Shown here in pieces: positions 36,601 through 48,800 of a stretch of 64,000 nt of DNA. The translations under genes and the position numbers were made by a program. The stretch is from Cryptomeria japonica. Taxonomy: Eukaryota; Streptophyta; Pinopsida; Cupressales; Cupressaceae. Within the stretch, counting starts at the first letter, position 1. The number at the start of each line of letters is the position of its first letter. The stretch spans positions 202,330,341-202,394,340 of the forward strand of contig NC_081408.1 in NCBI RefSeq assembly GCF_030272615.1, given 5' to 3'. Below the pieces are notes generated by a model. The model ran no database searches. It saw nothing but the letters and a program-made list of their open reading frames with translations, and was not told where the DNA came from.

Positions 36601-38295
36601 GACTAGGTGGACCCCACGTAGGCATGCTTCTCGAGGCAAACTAGTGAATTTTGTAGAGAAGGGTTGGCTTAACCAATGAGCAGGTCCGAGATGATCCAAC
36701 GAAGCGCATTGATTCGCAGGCCAAAGATGGTCACCCTTTAGAGGCCGCGAAATGGTGAAATGGTTTGGCAAAAATGCAGCAGTGGTAAAGATCGACCAAG
36801 TTCGGGTTGATCCAACAGTCTACGTGATTTCGGAGCTTGAAGATGCTCACTCGTTAGAGGCCGCGAAATGGCGAAGTCCAAGTGGCGATGACGTGGTAGG
36901 TACAGTCAGATGTCCAGCAGGTAGGTCTCATCCCAGTGGCGATGATGTAGCGCAAAGGTGGTGTTGAGGTGTCGTACATGTGGCGAACAAGTGGCAGTGA
37001 CAATGCGGATCACATGGTGGTGATGAGGTGTTGTCCCAGGTAGCGCCCAATAAACCCTACGAGCCAATCAGGTCCCGCCACATGGCAGGGCGTTAGAGCA
37101 CAAAAGGAGCAAAAAATCAAATTTAAAATCAGTTTAATTATATAGTTCAGACTATATGAATAATTCAAAAATTTAAATGATTGTGCACATTTGAAGGATT
37201 AATTCGCCGAGGGCTGTCTTTTTGGCCAAAATATGAAGTATTATATGTTTCTGGAAAGCTCTCAGAGTGATGAATCCAATTATGTAGTCAATTTTGACAA
37301 AGATCAGATATTTTGGGAGCAGTTTTGATTGGAATGAAATTCAATTAGAGAGAAGACACTTGGCAATTTCAGTTGCAGATTGGATTTTCTTCCCTCTCCT
37401 TCTTATTCCCAATTCTTCTCATTTGTAAGGGTTCCATAAATTTGGAGAATGGCTCCAATTTTCATGGCTTCCAATTTTGAGTATTCTTGAAGATTGTACA
37501 GGGCAGGGCTTTTCTTTCAGCAATGGAGTTCAATTCTTTGATATAGGTGTTCTTAGTTGCAGGTTCTTGTCTATGTAAGGCATGCACAAATTCGTGCAGA
37601 ATTTGTCTCTAAAATGTAATCTCATTTTATTCAAATCTGATTCTTAAGGAGGATCATGTTGGTCATGAGCAGTTGTGTTTGTGAGTGTAATGTTGGTTTG
37701 TAGGTAATCTTCAAGGAATATTTTAAACTCTGTGAACAAACATTAATAAAATTGGGATTATGTTTCTAGATCTAATATTTTTTGTGGATGAACTAAGTAA
37801 TGCATTTATGCAAGGCATTAAATGCAGGAATACTTGAGAATTAAGATGAATCTGTAGTATAAGTTTTCACCTATAGTTTGATTTGTGATTTTGTTGCCCT
37901 TGGATAAGGCATTGATCTTGCAATTAAGGGGATTCTCAATCCAATTTAAAATCCAATCAGAATATCTTCAGTGTATGTTATGTTTTGAAATGTTTCATCT
38001 ATCTCATGCTCAAGCATAGTTGAGTTTTATGTGTAGATCTAGCCTATCTGCAATAAACTACTTGTTTTGGAGCCCTAGTGAGATCTATCTGCTTATGTTG
38101 ATGTTGTCATATGTGTGTAATAGGTTTAATTATAGGCATCAAAGGTATACCCACCTAGGTTTTGCAGAGCCTAAAGAGTAGAAGGATTCATATCCTTATC
38201 ATGTTGTCCAAGCCCTGAGGTTATTCATAGATTGAATTGGCTACTTCATGGATCAATTGCAGGTGTTCTTGGGTTATCACTTTTGGTGAACAATA
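33696..38295 (+). repeat. 5' LTR of the giant element
   Basis: About 4600 bp, starting TGTTGGGACTCATT and ending near GGTGAACAATA. The last few bases are uncertain: a canonical CA end would be at 38292. A GC-richer block with GCGACT/GGTGGC repeats lies at 36520-37090. Small open frames in it (for example 35283-35471) recur in the other LTR and match nothing known. Confidence 0.88.
36461..36470 (+). promoter_or_regulatory. Candidate TATA box in the giant LTR
   Basis: ATATTTATAA precedes a C/A-rich stretch (CCAAAAGCGCACCC) and is preserved in the partner LTR at about 44725-44734 with identical downstream context. It is the best TATA-like site in the LTR and would place U3 at about 2.8 kb. Confidence 0.45.
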
Positions 38296-38299
38296 AAAA

Positions 38300-38317
38300 T
38301 GGCAACTCTGCTGGGGA
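38300..38317 (+). other. Primer binding site of the giant element
   Basis: TGGCAACTCTGCTGGGGA, four bases after the LTR end. Two partial copies of its first half, TGGCGACTCTG, follow at 38585-38595 and 38719-38729. Confidence 0.85.
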
Positions 38318-39082
38318 ATTAATGCATTTGAATGTTTGATTGATGAGGTCAGAAGTTGAATGTATCCTTCGTTCTATCAATTTCATATCAAGCCAGTCTA
38401 TCCATTGTGTATGCATAGAGTGTGAAAGTGATTTTATGAAGTTATAAAGTGTTCCTTATTCTGGATCTGCGAGAATGATATGTGTTTCATGACATATTTT
38501 ATGAAGGAGTAACAATGAATATTGTTGAGAGTTGTAAGAAGTTCTTGCAGCTATGTGTGAATTTTTCCCCAATTCCTTATTGGGTGGCGACTCTGTGGTT
38601 CATACCAATGTTAAATAGCCTGAAAGAGTGTTGATTGCAGCAAGATTGAAAGAGAAACAAATAATTAAATAAGTGTTGAATGGCGTTCTCCTGTTCAAAA
38701 TATCCTCTGTGCAAGAGGTGGCGACTCTGATGTAAAAGACCACGCTAAAAGTGAAGTAAATCTCCAGATCTACAAGTCTTATAGCTACAAATCTCCAGGT
38801 ATTTTAGAGGTTTTAAATGCAAGACATCTCTTCTGAAAATTTGAATGTGTAATGTTGTTTTCCCATTTAGTGAACAGCACTAGTCTAGAGGGAAAGTTGA
38901 ATCATAAAAAATTAGTTTGCATATCTATGCTGCTAAAATATTCAGAGTATATTATCTTCCGTAGTATGCAAATTTGGAGAGCTTTGTGTTAAGAAATGTT
39001 GTGAAATAGTTTCAGTATAAGGATACTTGCTTGAAGTTTTTTATCCAAAGATTGTATAATCATTTGTGGAAGTAAGGAAGAA
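38318..39082 (+). other. Untranslated leader of the giant element
   Basis: No coding frame of note. It contains the two extra primer-site-like copies and is otherwise AT-rich. Confidence 0.6.
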
Positions 39083-39814
39083 ATGTGTAGTGAAATTTTT
39101 CAGCCCCAATTATTTCCACATAGAGACATGCCTAGTGAAATGTCACAACCATGTAATAGAAAGAGTTTTAGTATGAATTATTATGCTACTCTAAACTTTG
39201 AAGGTATTCCGAGTTACCCAAATTCCATACCCACAAAAATTAGAAAGTATTTGCCCATATTCAGTGGGAAGAAATCAGAATTAGCATGTCAACACATGAA
39301 AAGAGTTTCAGATTTGATAGGAGAATTTGAAATTTGTCAGGAAGATATATGCACGAAATTGTTTGTTCAGTCACTGAAAGAGGATACAAGAGATTGGTTT
39401 TCTTTTCTGCCAGTGAATTCTATTACCTCATGGGAAGAATTAGTTTTAGATTTCATGGATCAATTCGATGAGAAGGTGAGTGATTATGACTTGTTAAAAG
39501 AATTCACTTATATACAAATCAAGGAAGATGAATTGGTACCAATATTTAATATCAGATTTTTGCAAACTTTGTCCAAAATTTCTAGAAAGTATAAACTTGA
39601 TGATAAAGTATGTCTAGATGTTTATATGAGTGCATTTGATGAAAAGATGAGCTTCTTATTGAGAAACAAAGAACCCAAGACTTTGCATGAAGCTTTTAAC
39701 ATAGCTAGGGACATGGAAAATAATTTGAAATTTGGGATAGCCAAGAGATTTGTGTCTGCTATAGTTTCTTATCAAAGAACAATGGTTTTATTGATGCATG
39801 TGTTTCAGATTTAA
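39083..39814 (+). pseudogene. gag: Gag (capsid-like) of the giant element
   Basis: A 243-codon frame from ATG 39083. It resembles the retrotransposon Gag domain of Ty3/Gypsy elements: RKYLPIFSGKKSELACQH, FVQSLKEDTRDWFSFLP, SWEELVLDFMDQF and EFTYIQIKEDE, with the usual pattern of a Trp-x-x-LP helix followed by a Phe-rich segment. No zinc knuckle is seen. TAA at 39812-39814 ends it, but the same phase stays open beyond. This domain would build particles, using polymerase and integrase from another element. Confidence 0.82.
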
Positions 39815-41706
39815 ATGAGTCAAGAACCTCTACTGTTAATGCTGGTTGTCTCTCACATTAAGGATGGAATGATCAGTGGGAAGTGTTATGAAAATGTTGA
39901 TACAGAGATAGATATATACAAGGGATATGTACCATTTGATTTGTATGCTGGTTATGCTGATTATGTGGCTGCCAACTACCAAGTGAATCACGCATCTCTC
40001 CAGGATAATATTAATGAAAATAATGATGGTGATGACCATCAATCTTTACATGCTGCTGATGTATTTGATGTTGAAATACCAAATACATAGGGATTACTAA
40101 GTGTTGCTATGTGTGCAAGTGAAAGTGTGCAATATGATGAAAATCAAAATTTTTTAGTGCAAACAATAGTTGATCCTCACTTAAATATTGATAATGTCAC
40201 TTGTGTTGAGGATAAAGTAAATCTATTTTCAGATTTCACTTCTTCTAATCATGTTGATTATCTTTCTATTTTGAAAGTTATGCACAATGTTAATTCAGAA
40301 GATTTCAAGGGTACGCATGATTGCAATGAAAATATAGCACACATGGATGGACAAATTTTTACGGAATCTAAAATGGAATAGCAAAGTGCTATGCAAGTCT
40401 AGAAGATTGTAGAACTTAAGAAATCTCTTGAGGTTGTGGATAAGAAGGTTCAGATATTGGAGAGCCTTCGAGTTATTGATGAAGACCTTCTGAAATATAG
40501 TGAAGAGGATTCCTCGGAAAAGGACTATGAATTGAATGCTTGTACACTTGATGAACATGCTGATCTAACAAATGGTTTTATGACAGAAAATTTTAGTGAA
40601 CATGCTGAAAACTCATCTGATGAAGTAAATGGCAGCGATGTTCATTTTCATTCTTTGGCTGATGACGAGTGTTCTATTGGTGAAGAAGATTAGTTATGGC
40701 AAGATAAGATGAGTATCTTGATTTTCAAAATGATGGTCAAAGGATGAAATCTTATGGATGTGAAACATAGAACACTAAGGATTGTTCTAGCCAAGTTTCA
40801 ATTTCTTCTTTGCCTGATGAAGATGATTATGATGATCGAATGGATGGTGTCTTTAGCAATTTTGCTAATGCTTTATTCAATGCTGATATAGATACGGACT
40901 AGCCACTTCAGTGTCATAATGTTCATAAGGGGATTCTCCATTTGGTTTCTAACCCTTTGTATGAGGAAATAATTGATCAGCCAGATGTTGTAAATGATGA
41001 ACCAGTCCATAATAGTGATGAAATTTTGTACAGCAATAGCATGGGTTGTAAAAAGTTATTTCATGATGAAGGTAAGAGGCATAGGTTATGTGATGATCAT
41101 TTAAAACCACAAATGAAAGTGTTTCAGGTGGATGTAAGCCTAAAAGAGAAAGAGTTAGCTGAGGATTTGCTTCAGCCAGAGGTATGCATTCTTTTCCATG
41201 AATGGGATGTTGAGAATGCAGAGGTTTTCAATTTGATAAGCAAGGATAGCATGAGGTGTGATCAACATAGTGAAGTATCACATCCGGATTGTAATGTTCA
41301 TGTTCCTTGTTTGCATCAGTTGGTTAGTAGTGTCCCTCGTTCTATTAATTTAAATGGTAAAAAGACATGTGTTGATAGTAATTGCAATGTTGAGAATGAA
41401 TGTTTTATTTTTGAAGTTCAACATGATGATGCCTTTGCAAATGATAGAATTGATTGGGATAGTGAAATGTATGGTATCTTGTGGGAAGGCCTCTATGATG
41501 AATTGTCTCATGTTTTTACTTGTGTTGAAGTAGTGTGTGATTACAAATCTCAAAATCAGACCAAAGGTAAGAACACCAGTTGTTACAGTGATGAGACAAA
41601 AGAGGTGGATTATAAAGGTTATGCTCAGTTGTTATTGAAAGGTGCCTTTGTTTGGATCATGGTACCAAGTGATGAGAATCAGAATTTTGACAGAGGTAAA
41701 TACTAA
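39815..41706 (+). pseudogene. Acidic extension after Gag, function unknown
   Basis: The Gag phase continues to 40693 with only TAG stops (40088, 40379, 40400, 40691). It then shifts by one base around 40695-40710 and stays open from 40942 to 41706. The product would be some 630 residues, very rich in Asp, Glu, Asn, His and Ser, with a Lys/Glu coiled-coil-like patch (VELKKSLEVVDKKVQILES) near 40410-40480. I recognise no domain: no retropepsin centre, no YxDD box, no DDE core. It fills the space in which other Gypsy elements keep protease and polymerase. Confidence 0.6.
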
Positions 41707-41919
41707 GATTGTTTGAGAAGATTATGATCAGTTGTGAGTATGTTTGTTGTCTATTATATAGTTGCTTTGCTTCATTTATGTGGTTTTCAATAAAGTCCCC
41801 TGTTGTTTGGGTAGAATAAGGATGCCCTATTTTTGAGAAGAAATGTGAGAATGATTCATTTTTGGGTGGTCTGCTTAACCAAAGATTCTATGTTCTTGTG
41901 TTGATCTTGCAATCAACCA

Positions 41920-41936
41920 TCCCCAGTCAGAGCCAC
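41920..41936 (-). other. Primer-site-like sequence in inverted orientation next to the 3' LTR
   Basis: TCCCCAGTCAGAGCCAC directly precedes the 3' LTR. The first 13 bases match the reverse complement of the primer site except for one extra T. There is no obvious purine tract at this place. Confidence 0.55.
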
Positions 41937-44900
41937 TGTTGGGACTCATTAAATTCAAGTCAAATTTTATAGGCCCATTTCAAAATTTTGCTCTGCATGT
42001 CAGAAAACTACCTAAATGAGTTAGTTTGAATGGCCTAGTTAGAGGGGGTAAAATGGAGCCGGTTGATTTTCGGAGGGCAAGGCTTGAAAGACATGTCCTA
42101 TACCTTTCATTTGGCCTATCCAGTGATGTGCAACTTTCAAAATTCAATTTGGATAAGTTTACCAGGTACCCATTTCGAGGGGTGAGCTGAAAGTGCATTT
42201 TAGGCACAAATGCAGATTTTATTGAGTAGCCTACTTTGAGTGTTTTTATCTTTTTCCCTATTAATCTTCATGAAGAAATTAAAAATGGATTAAATTGTAG
42301 GCATAAATGTGAGTTATCTTGCAAAATTTCAAGTCTTGATGAATCCATTTGCTCAGTTTTCAAAGCCAAATCCATTTGCAGTTTGTGTGGTTTGACTAGT
42401 CCCTGTTTTGACAGCTAGTCAGAGTCTTGTTTCGCACAAGTGTAAAAGTTGCATCAGTGGGTGTCATGCCAAAATGTTTCTTCCAAATTAATGCTAATAT
42501 AAATGATGAGCTATGTTTCCAGTTTCAGGCTCCTACCAATCCGTTTAGTCGGTTTGCAAAAGGGTTCATTGAACTATCATTTTCAGTCTTCCGTACTTTC
42601 AGTGCTATATCAATTAAAGTAGTTATTTTTATGAGCGCGCCATTTGTGTCCTATCAATCTCGCGATCGAACTGAGAATTCATAGATTTAGTATGTACTTC
42701 AAGGTACCTGTGTTCCAAATTTGAGGGCCTACGGAGGTCGTTTGATATTTTTGAGAAAGAAATCATGTGTTGCCAGAACATTGACTCCATCAGGTCCTCA
42801 GTGTCGACAAAGCCAGTTGGTCATTTTCCCCAATTAATATCTCTTCGCTCAGGACTCGTCTTGAGAAACCGTTTGGTAGATTTCATGCTTGCATATCAGA
42901 GTACACACCTGTTAGATGGCAAGCTCCCGAAAGGTGTTTTGATAGGTTTGAACAATATGTCTTCATGATTAAATGCGAAAACGTGGTGCAAGTGCTTGAA
43001 AGTCGTAGAATGCGGATTAATGATCCGAAAATGATTCTGATCATTTCTAGAGGCATGTTTGAGGTCCGTGAAACATTTCAGAGGTCAGTTGTATGGAAAC
43101 AAAAAAAATTTTAGTCAGACCCACTTTGGGGCCCGACCTAGCTCATGCCCGCACATTAAATTTTGTGGCGAAATGGTCTTAAGTGCATGCTTGTATATCA
43201 ATGTCAGCCCAACTACAATTCATTATTAGGATGGGAGAAGTTGACTGAAGGAATGACATAGATGAATAATGAGGTCAAATTTTGCAATAAATAGTTGAAC
43301 CTAAATTACATGAGGGCATGGATAATGAAGCAGAGAAGTTCAAGTCATTTTTTTTGGAGTGTCAAAGAAAACATTTGATTATATCTGCTCTCTAGTTAAG
43401 GAAAGCTTCCTATCAAGGCCATCATCAAGCTTGGTAAATGTTGAATGTAAGGCATTATCAGTTGAGAATCAGATGGCTATTGCTCTAAAATGATTGGTTT
43501 CAGATGTATTGCAGCTTAGTGTATGAGAGGCATTTGGTGTGGGGAAATTAACAGTTTCTTAGGTGACAATGAAAATTCTTTGAAGTTATGGAGGAACATG
43601 GGCTACAACACTAGAAATGGCCTGATGCAAGTGAAATTTCAGTTATCTGGCATGACCATGAAAGCAATTACAACATGCTTTTGCAATCCATTATGGATCT
43701 TGACTTTGTGAGAGTGGGAAAGGGTGTTGTAATACCAGATGCAGCGTAGTTGTGCTGTGAGTAGTGTGGCATTGTAAAGGCCATAGAAACCATCAAACAA
43801 ATGTGTTGGCAAGTTTGAAGCATCATCCTCCCTGCGTGGTCATTAAAAGGAAATGTTTTTTTTAAAACAAAGTTCAAATGCAGATCTGGCAGGTGTAATG
43901 TCAGTCAAACCCCCCCTCATGTGCCTTTTTATCCTCCTTGCTATGCATGGCATGGTGACAAACAAAGTTAAAATTCTCAGCCAAATAAAACTTTCAAGCC
44001 AATGTAATCAGCAGTTTAGTCTTTGCGTGGTGTTTGGCTTGCATGGTGTGAGGTTTTAAACTCCAACAACAAATGTAATTGAGGCATAATGCCTATGTCC
44101 TCTCAACCTAGAGCATGTGACTGGTGTTTGGGAAGTGTATTGAGCTTCCAAGCAATTTCAAATCTGCAAGTGTAAAAACTAGATTCCCCAACTTTTCAAG
44201 CTTATCCTTGGAGTTTGGCGTGACACAAAGAGGCCATTTGATTTCCAAGCAAATCTGCATTTGGGTAGAATTTCTCTCACATGGTGGAAAAGGGCCAGCT
44301 GTCATTCAAACCAAGTGCAAATGAAATATCAGTTAACCTCCTCCCTCACGTGCCTTCCTTTCTCTCCTCCTTGCTAGACATGCTGATGAGGAAGAGACTA
44401 CAAAAATGAAAAAAATGCAATATGGTAGATTTGTTCTCCACGACCCTGCTAGTCACTCCTCCCAAATTTAATAGTGCATCCTTCATTTCCTTCTTAACAT
44501 GGTATGGTGAGTTTTTGTAGAAAATGTTTCAAACAAACCTATAACTCCACTCTTCTGCGTGGCTATTTGGAGGAATTAAGTTTCAAACAAGTGTAGTTTC
44601 TAGGTGTATTGTTATCCCCCCTGTGCAGGATATGGATGGTGAAGAGGCCATTAAAATTTCCAAGTACATGCAGTTTCAGGCTAAAAGGAAATATCCCACA
44701 TTCATTGTGCATTGGAGTTTTTTTATATTTATAACCAAAAGTGCACCCATCTAATATGTCAAAGCCATCAAGGCTTTTTCAGACGGTGCCTGTTGGGTGC
44801 CCAAGGTAAGCCCATGCATGTGGGCATGAATCCCAAGGTGATCGAAGGAGGTGACTGAGCGGTGACCAGGTGGACCCCACGTAGTTATGCTTCTCGAGGC

Positions 44901-46580
44901 AAACAGGTGAATTTTGCAGAGAAGGGTTAGCTTAACCAGTGAGCAGGTCCAAGATGATCTGACGAAGCGCATTGATTCGTAGGCCGATGATGCTCGCCCA
45001 TTAGAGGCCGCGAAATGGTGAAATGGTTTGGCGAAAATGTAGCAGTGGTAAAGATTGAGCAAGTTCGGGTTGATCCGATGGTTTGCGCGATTTCAGAGCT
45101 TGAAGATGCTCACCTGTTAGAGGGCGCGAAATGGCAAAAGGCAAAATGCAAAATGGTGAAGTCTAGTTGGCAATGACGTGGTAGGTACAGTCAGATGTCC
45201 AGTAGGTAGGCCCTGTCTTGGTGGTGATGATGTGGCACAGAGGTAGCACTGAGGTGTCGTACACGTGGTAGTCAAGTGGCAATGACAAGGCAGATGCCAT
45301 GGTGGTGATGAGGTGTCATCCCAGGTGGTGCCCAATAAACCCTACGAACCAATCAGGTCCCACCACGTGGCAGGGCATTAGAGCACAAAAGGAGCAAAAA
45401 ATCAAATTTAAAATCAGTTTAATTATATAGTTCAGACTATATGAATAATTCAAAAATTTAAATGATTGTGCACATTTGAAGGATTAATTCACCCAGGGCT
45501 ATATTTTTTGCCAGAATATGAAGTATTATATGTTTTTGAAATGCTCTCAGAGTGAGGAATCCAATTATATAGTCAATTTTGACAAAGATTAGATATTTTG
45601 GGAGTAGTTTCAACAAGAATGAAATTCAGTTAGAGAGAAGACACCTGGCAATTTCAGTTGCAGATTGGATTTTCTTCCCTCTCCTTCTTATTCCCAATTC
45701 TTCTCATTTGTAAGGGTTCCTGAAATTTGGAGAATGGCTCTAGTTTTCATGGCTTCCAATTTTGGGTATTCTTGAAGATTGTATAGGGCATTGCTTTTCT
45801 TTCAGCAATGGAGTTCAATTCTTTGCTATAGGTGTTCTTAGATGCAGGTTCTTGTGTATGTAAGGCATGCACAAATTCGTGTAGAATTTGTCTCTGAAAT
45901 GTAATCTCATTTTATTCAAATATGATTCTTAAGGAGGATCATGTTGCTAATGAGCAGTTGTGTTTGTGAGTATAATGTTGGTTTGTAGGTAATCTTCAAG
46001 GAAGATTTTAAACTCTGTGAACAAACATTAATAAAATAGGGATTATGTTTCTAGATCTGATATTTTATGTGGATGAGCTAAGTAATGCATTTATGCAAGG
46101 CATTAAATGCAGGAATACTTGAGAATTAAGATGAATCTATAGTATAAGTTTTCACCTATAGTTTGATTTGTGATTATATTTCCCTTGGATAAGGCACTGA
46201 TCTTACAATTAAGGGGATTCTCAAACCAATTTAAAATCTAATCAGAATATCTTTAGTGTATGTTATGTTTTGAAATGTTTCATCTATCTCATGCTCAAGC
46301 ATAGTTGAGGTTTATGTGTAGATCTAGCCCATTTGCAATAAACTACTTGTTTTGGAGCCCTAGTGAGATCTATCTGTTTATGTTGATGTTGTCATAGGTG
46401 TGTAATAGGTTTAATTCTAGGCATCAAAGGTATACCTACCTAGGTTTTGCAGAGCTTGAAGAGTAGAAGGATTCATATCCTTGTCATGTTGTCCAAGCTC
46501 TGAGGTTCTTCATAGATTGAAATGGCTACTTCATAGATTAATTGCAAGTGTTCTTGGGTTATCACTTTTGGTGAACAAGA
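41937..46580 (+). repeat. 3' LTR of the giant element
   Basis: About 4644 bp partner of 33696-38295; ends near GGTGAACAAGA, followed by the AAAAG duplication. Confidence 0.88.
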
Positions 46581-47065
46581 AAAAGAAAATCTCTCAAATG
46601 CTACAACAACATGACTCAAAAAATTGTTGTGAGTATCAATATCAGGGTTGATGGATCCCCTGAGGAGCCTGAGGAAACCTGCAGCAAGCAAGCAGAAGAT
46701 GAACTAGGTGTAGCCTTCTGTGAACCGGTTAAGAAGGAAACAAGTTGCAAACTCCAGAAAGACTTCAGTGTTCCTATACCGGTAGAAATTGCATCAAGTG
46801 AAGAAGAAGATGGAGTGGAAGAAGAGGAGGAAAAGCAATGAGAACTAGCTAGGGTCATTCCTAGGTATGTGCAACTACATCATGATCTCACAAGGAGAAG
46901 GGTGAAAGAAAACTCTTGCATGATTTCATAATTTCAGCCTAAGACCACTAGAGAGACACTTACCGTTGAAGACTAGATAAAGGCAATGGAAGAGGAGTTG
47001 GACTAGATAGAAAAGAATGCAACATGGTCCTTGGTACCCAAACTGGAACACAAGAATGCAATAGG
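46581..47065 (+). pseudogene. pol: Copia-3 integrase end and reverse-transcriptase start
   Basis: When one AAAAG copy is removed, the codons after 46585 continue the frame that was cut at 33695 (LGYSTK before, CYNN and QKIV after). An acidic linker with a Glu-run (about 46795-46840) follows, then AMEEELD and KNAIG, the usual start of Copia reverse transcriptase. TGA and TAG stops interrupt it. It ends abruptly at 47065 where the next LTR starts. Confidence 0.85.
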
Positions 47066-48206
47066 TGTGTGTGTGAAAAAGTGAACCTGTAGCTACAAGC
47101 ACAACACTTCAATTAAGTCATTATATGCATGGTTAGTAATCAATAATCAATAAGTAATAAACCATAGCAAAGTGACTAATTGCCTTCTAAAAGATGCGAG
47201 TATAAGATTTCTCTCAAATATTTATAAGCAATATCAGTGACTAGACTACACCAAGATGAAGGATTTAATCTATATGATATTAACTATATGGACGCAAGAT
47301 GGATGAATAATTCAAGTAATAATAAATTTAAGAAACAATGGATGCAAGCAATACTGAATGTAAAATGGATACAAATAATCTAAAAAGTACAATAATCTTC
47401 AATGACTCTAGAGAGAAATTAGCATTATAATACTCTCCAAGCGTGTTCAAAATTTTTTTGGGGGTAAATTGGAATGAGAGCTAAAGACTGAATTTATAGA
47501 AAATCACAAGAGAGATGATGAAAAAGCTTAATTTTGGATTAATTAAAATAATTGAGAAATCATGTTCAGTTAACATTGAGATAGATTCCAATTATAGTTT
47601 AATTGAAATGCATTCAAATTAGAAGTCCAAGTTGCATTGGAAAATAATAATAAATTAATCCCATGCACATATGATGAAAATAGATTATTCCATGCACATA
47701 TTTGATTTATTCAAGAAAAAGGTCTTTTCAATGCAACTGAACTTCTTTTTTCTGAAAAGCTTTGAGTTCCAATTTTAGAGAATAATTCAATAATTCAATT
47801 AAATTGCTTTTCTAATTTCAAGTTCTAAATTTAGAAAAAGAAATAATATCTCAAGTTTGATTTCTCTCTCAATTCAATTCTTTTTGTTTTATTTTCAATT
47901 CAACTCTTTGTAATAAATTAATCCTTTTTACATGATTGAATGGCAAATTTATTAATTAATTAAATATGCAAGGATATTTAATAAATTAAAATGGGATAAT
48001 TGATCAAAATGATATTATTGGAAATGATTTGATTAATTAAATAAATATTTAATTAATATTGAGTAGTTGATTTGCCATGTGATATTTGATGATTTGAAGA
48101 ATTAATAATGTGCTCAAGATTGATTTAATTGCCTTTGGCTAGGACCTTGGTGATGTTGTCAAGATTAGGGGCCCATGGTTTAGATGACCAATTTTAGGGT
48201 ATTACA
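47066..48206 (-). repeat. LTR (3' LTR of the PMD-bearing element)
   Basis: On the minus strand it starts TGTAATACCC, right after a purine tract, and ends CACACACA at the Copia-3 junction. It is AT-rich. No partner LTR is in the window, so its outer end is set by where Copia-3 stops. Confidence 0.7.
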
Positions 48207-48221
48207 TTTGCCCCTCTTTGA
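48207..48221 (-). other. Polypurine tract
   Basis: Minus-strand TCAAAGAGGGGCAAA immediately before TGTAAT of the LTR; a textbook position and composition. Confidence 0.78.
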
Positions 48222-48279
48222 ATTAATGTGCGAGCAATGCATTGGTTCAAAGAATGTGTGATGTCTAGGAGATACCAGT

Positions 48280-48800
48280 TCTGAACTTGATTGATCACAA
48301 ACTAGATGAAAAGCAAGGTGTTTAGCTTGATTCAAAGTGACAAAGCTGAATGAAGTCTGACTAAAGTGATACCGATCCCGAACTTGATTGAACTGAGGAA
48401 CAATAGAAAATAAAGATACCGAACTTGAACTTGATTGATCAAGAAGCGGATCTTACTGATCTAGAACTTGATTGATCTTAGATACAATGAGTGATGATAA
48501 AAATCGATCTTGAACTTGATTGATCAAGACACAATGAGCAAAGAATGAACCGTTCAACTTGATCAAGAAACAAATACTGAACACCTGCTTAGATTTAGTG
48601 TGATCAAAGATACTCTTGAAACTTTTGATTGAGTTTAAATGAATAATCAACTTGATTTGAAGCGATGAAATTGATTAACTTTAAGAGATTAATTCAGATG
48701 AAAGACAAATATCAGCTTGATTTGAAGTGATGAAACTGATATGCCCCTAGCGATTGATTCGATTCAGATGACCGAGAGATCTCAACTTGATGTGAAGCGA
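48280..48800. repeat. Degenerate short-unit repeat, GAACTTGATTGATC type
   Basis: About ten variants of (G/C)AACTTGATTGATC occur, for example near 48285, 48380, 48432, 48463, 48512, 48557, 48648, 48712 and 48782. The later ones are extended with GAAGCGATGAAACTGA..TGCCCCT, repeated two to three times. Such repeats next to the 3' LTR are known from the hypervariable 3' untranslated region of Tat/Ogre-type elements. Confidence 0.65.

Larger units (their letters stand above)
33696..46580 (+). mobile_element. Giant gag-only Gypsy-type LTR element (12.9 kb), complete
   Basis: LTRs of about 4.6 kb (33696-38295 and 41937-46580) flank a 3.6 kb core. The target duplication AAAAG is at 33691-33695 and 46581-46585. 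The primer site TGGCAACTCTGCTGGGGA (38300-38317) is of the kind seen in Ogre/Tat elements, complementary to a tRNA-Arg as I recall. The core encodes only a Gag domain and an acidic extension; there is no protease, polymerase or integrase. Very long LTRs and this primer site suggest an Ogre/Tat relationship (inference). First 55 bp of the LTRs differ at 4 positions. Confidence 0.9.
30099..47065 (+). mobile_element. Copia-3, split by a giant LTR element and cut at its 3' side
   Basis: Plus-strand Copia element: LTR 30099-31421, tRNA-Met primer site, then one frame for Gag, protease and integrase to 33695, interrupted by the insertion 33696-46580, resuming at 46581 with the rest of integrase and linker, and ending at KNAIG (47065), where another LTR starts. 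Reverse transcriptase, RNase H and the 3' LTR are not in the window. Its 5' end lies inside the Copia-2 LTR. Confidence 0.88.

Noticed and set aside
48280-48800. CRISPR-like array
   Set aside because: The repeat units are degenerate and unevenly spaced without unique spacers, and the sequence context is a plant retroelement.
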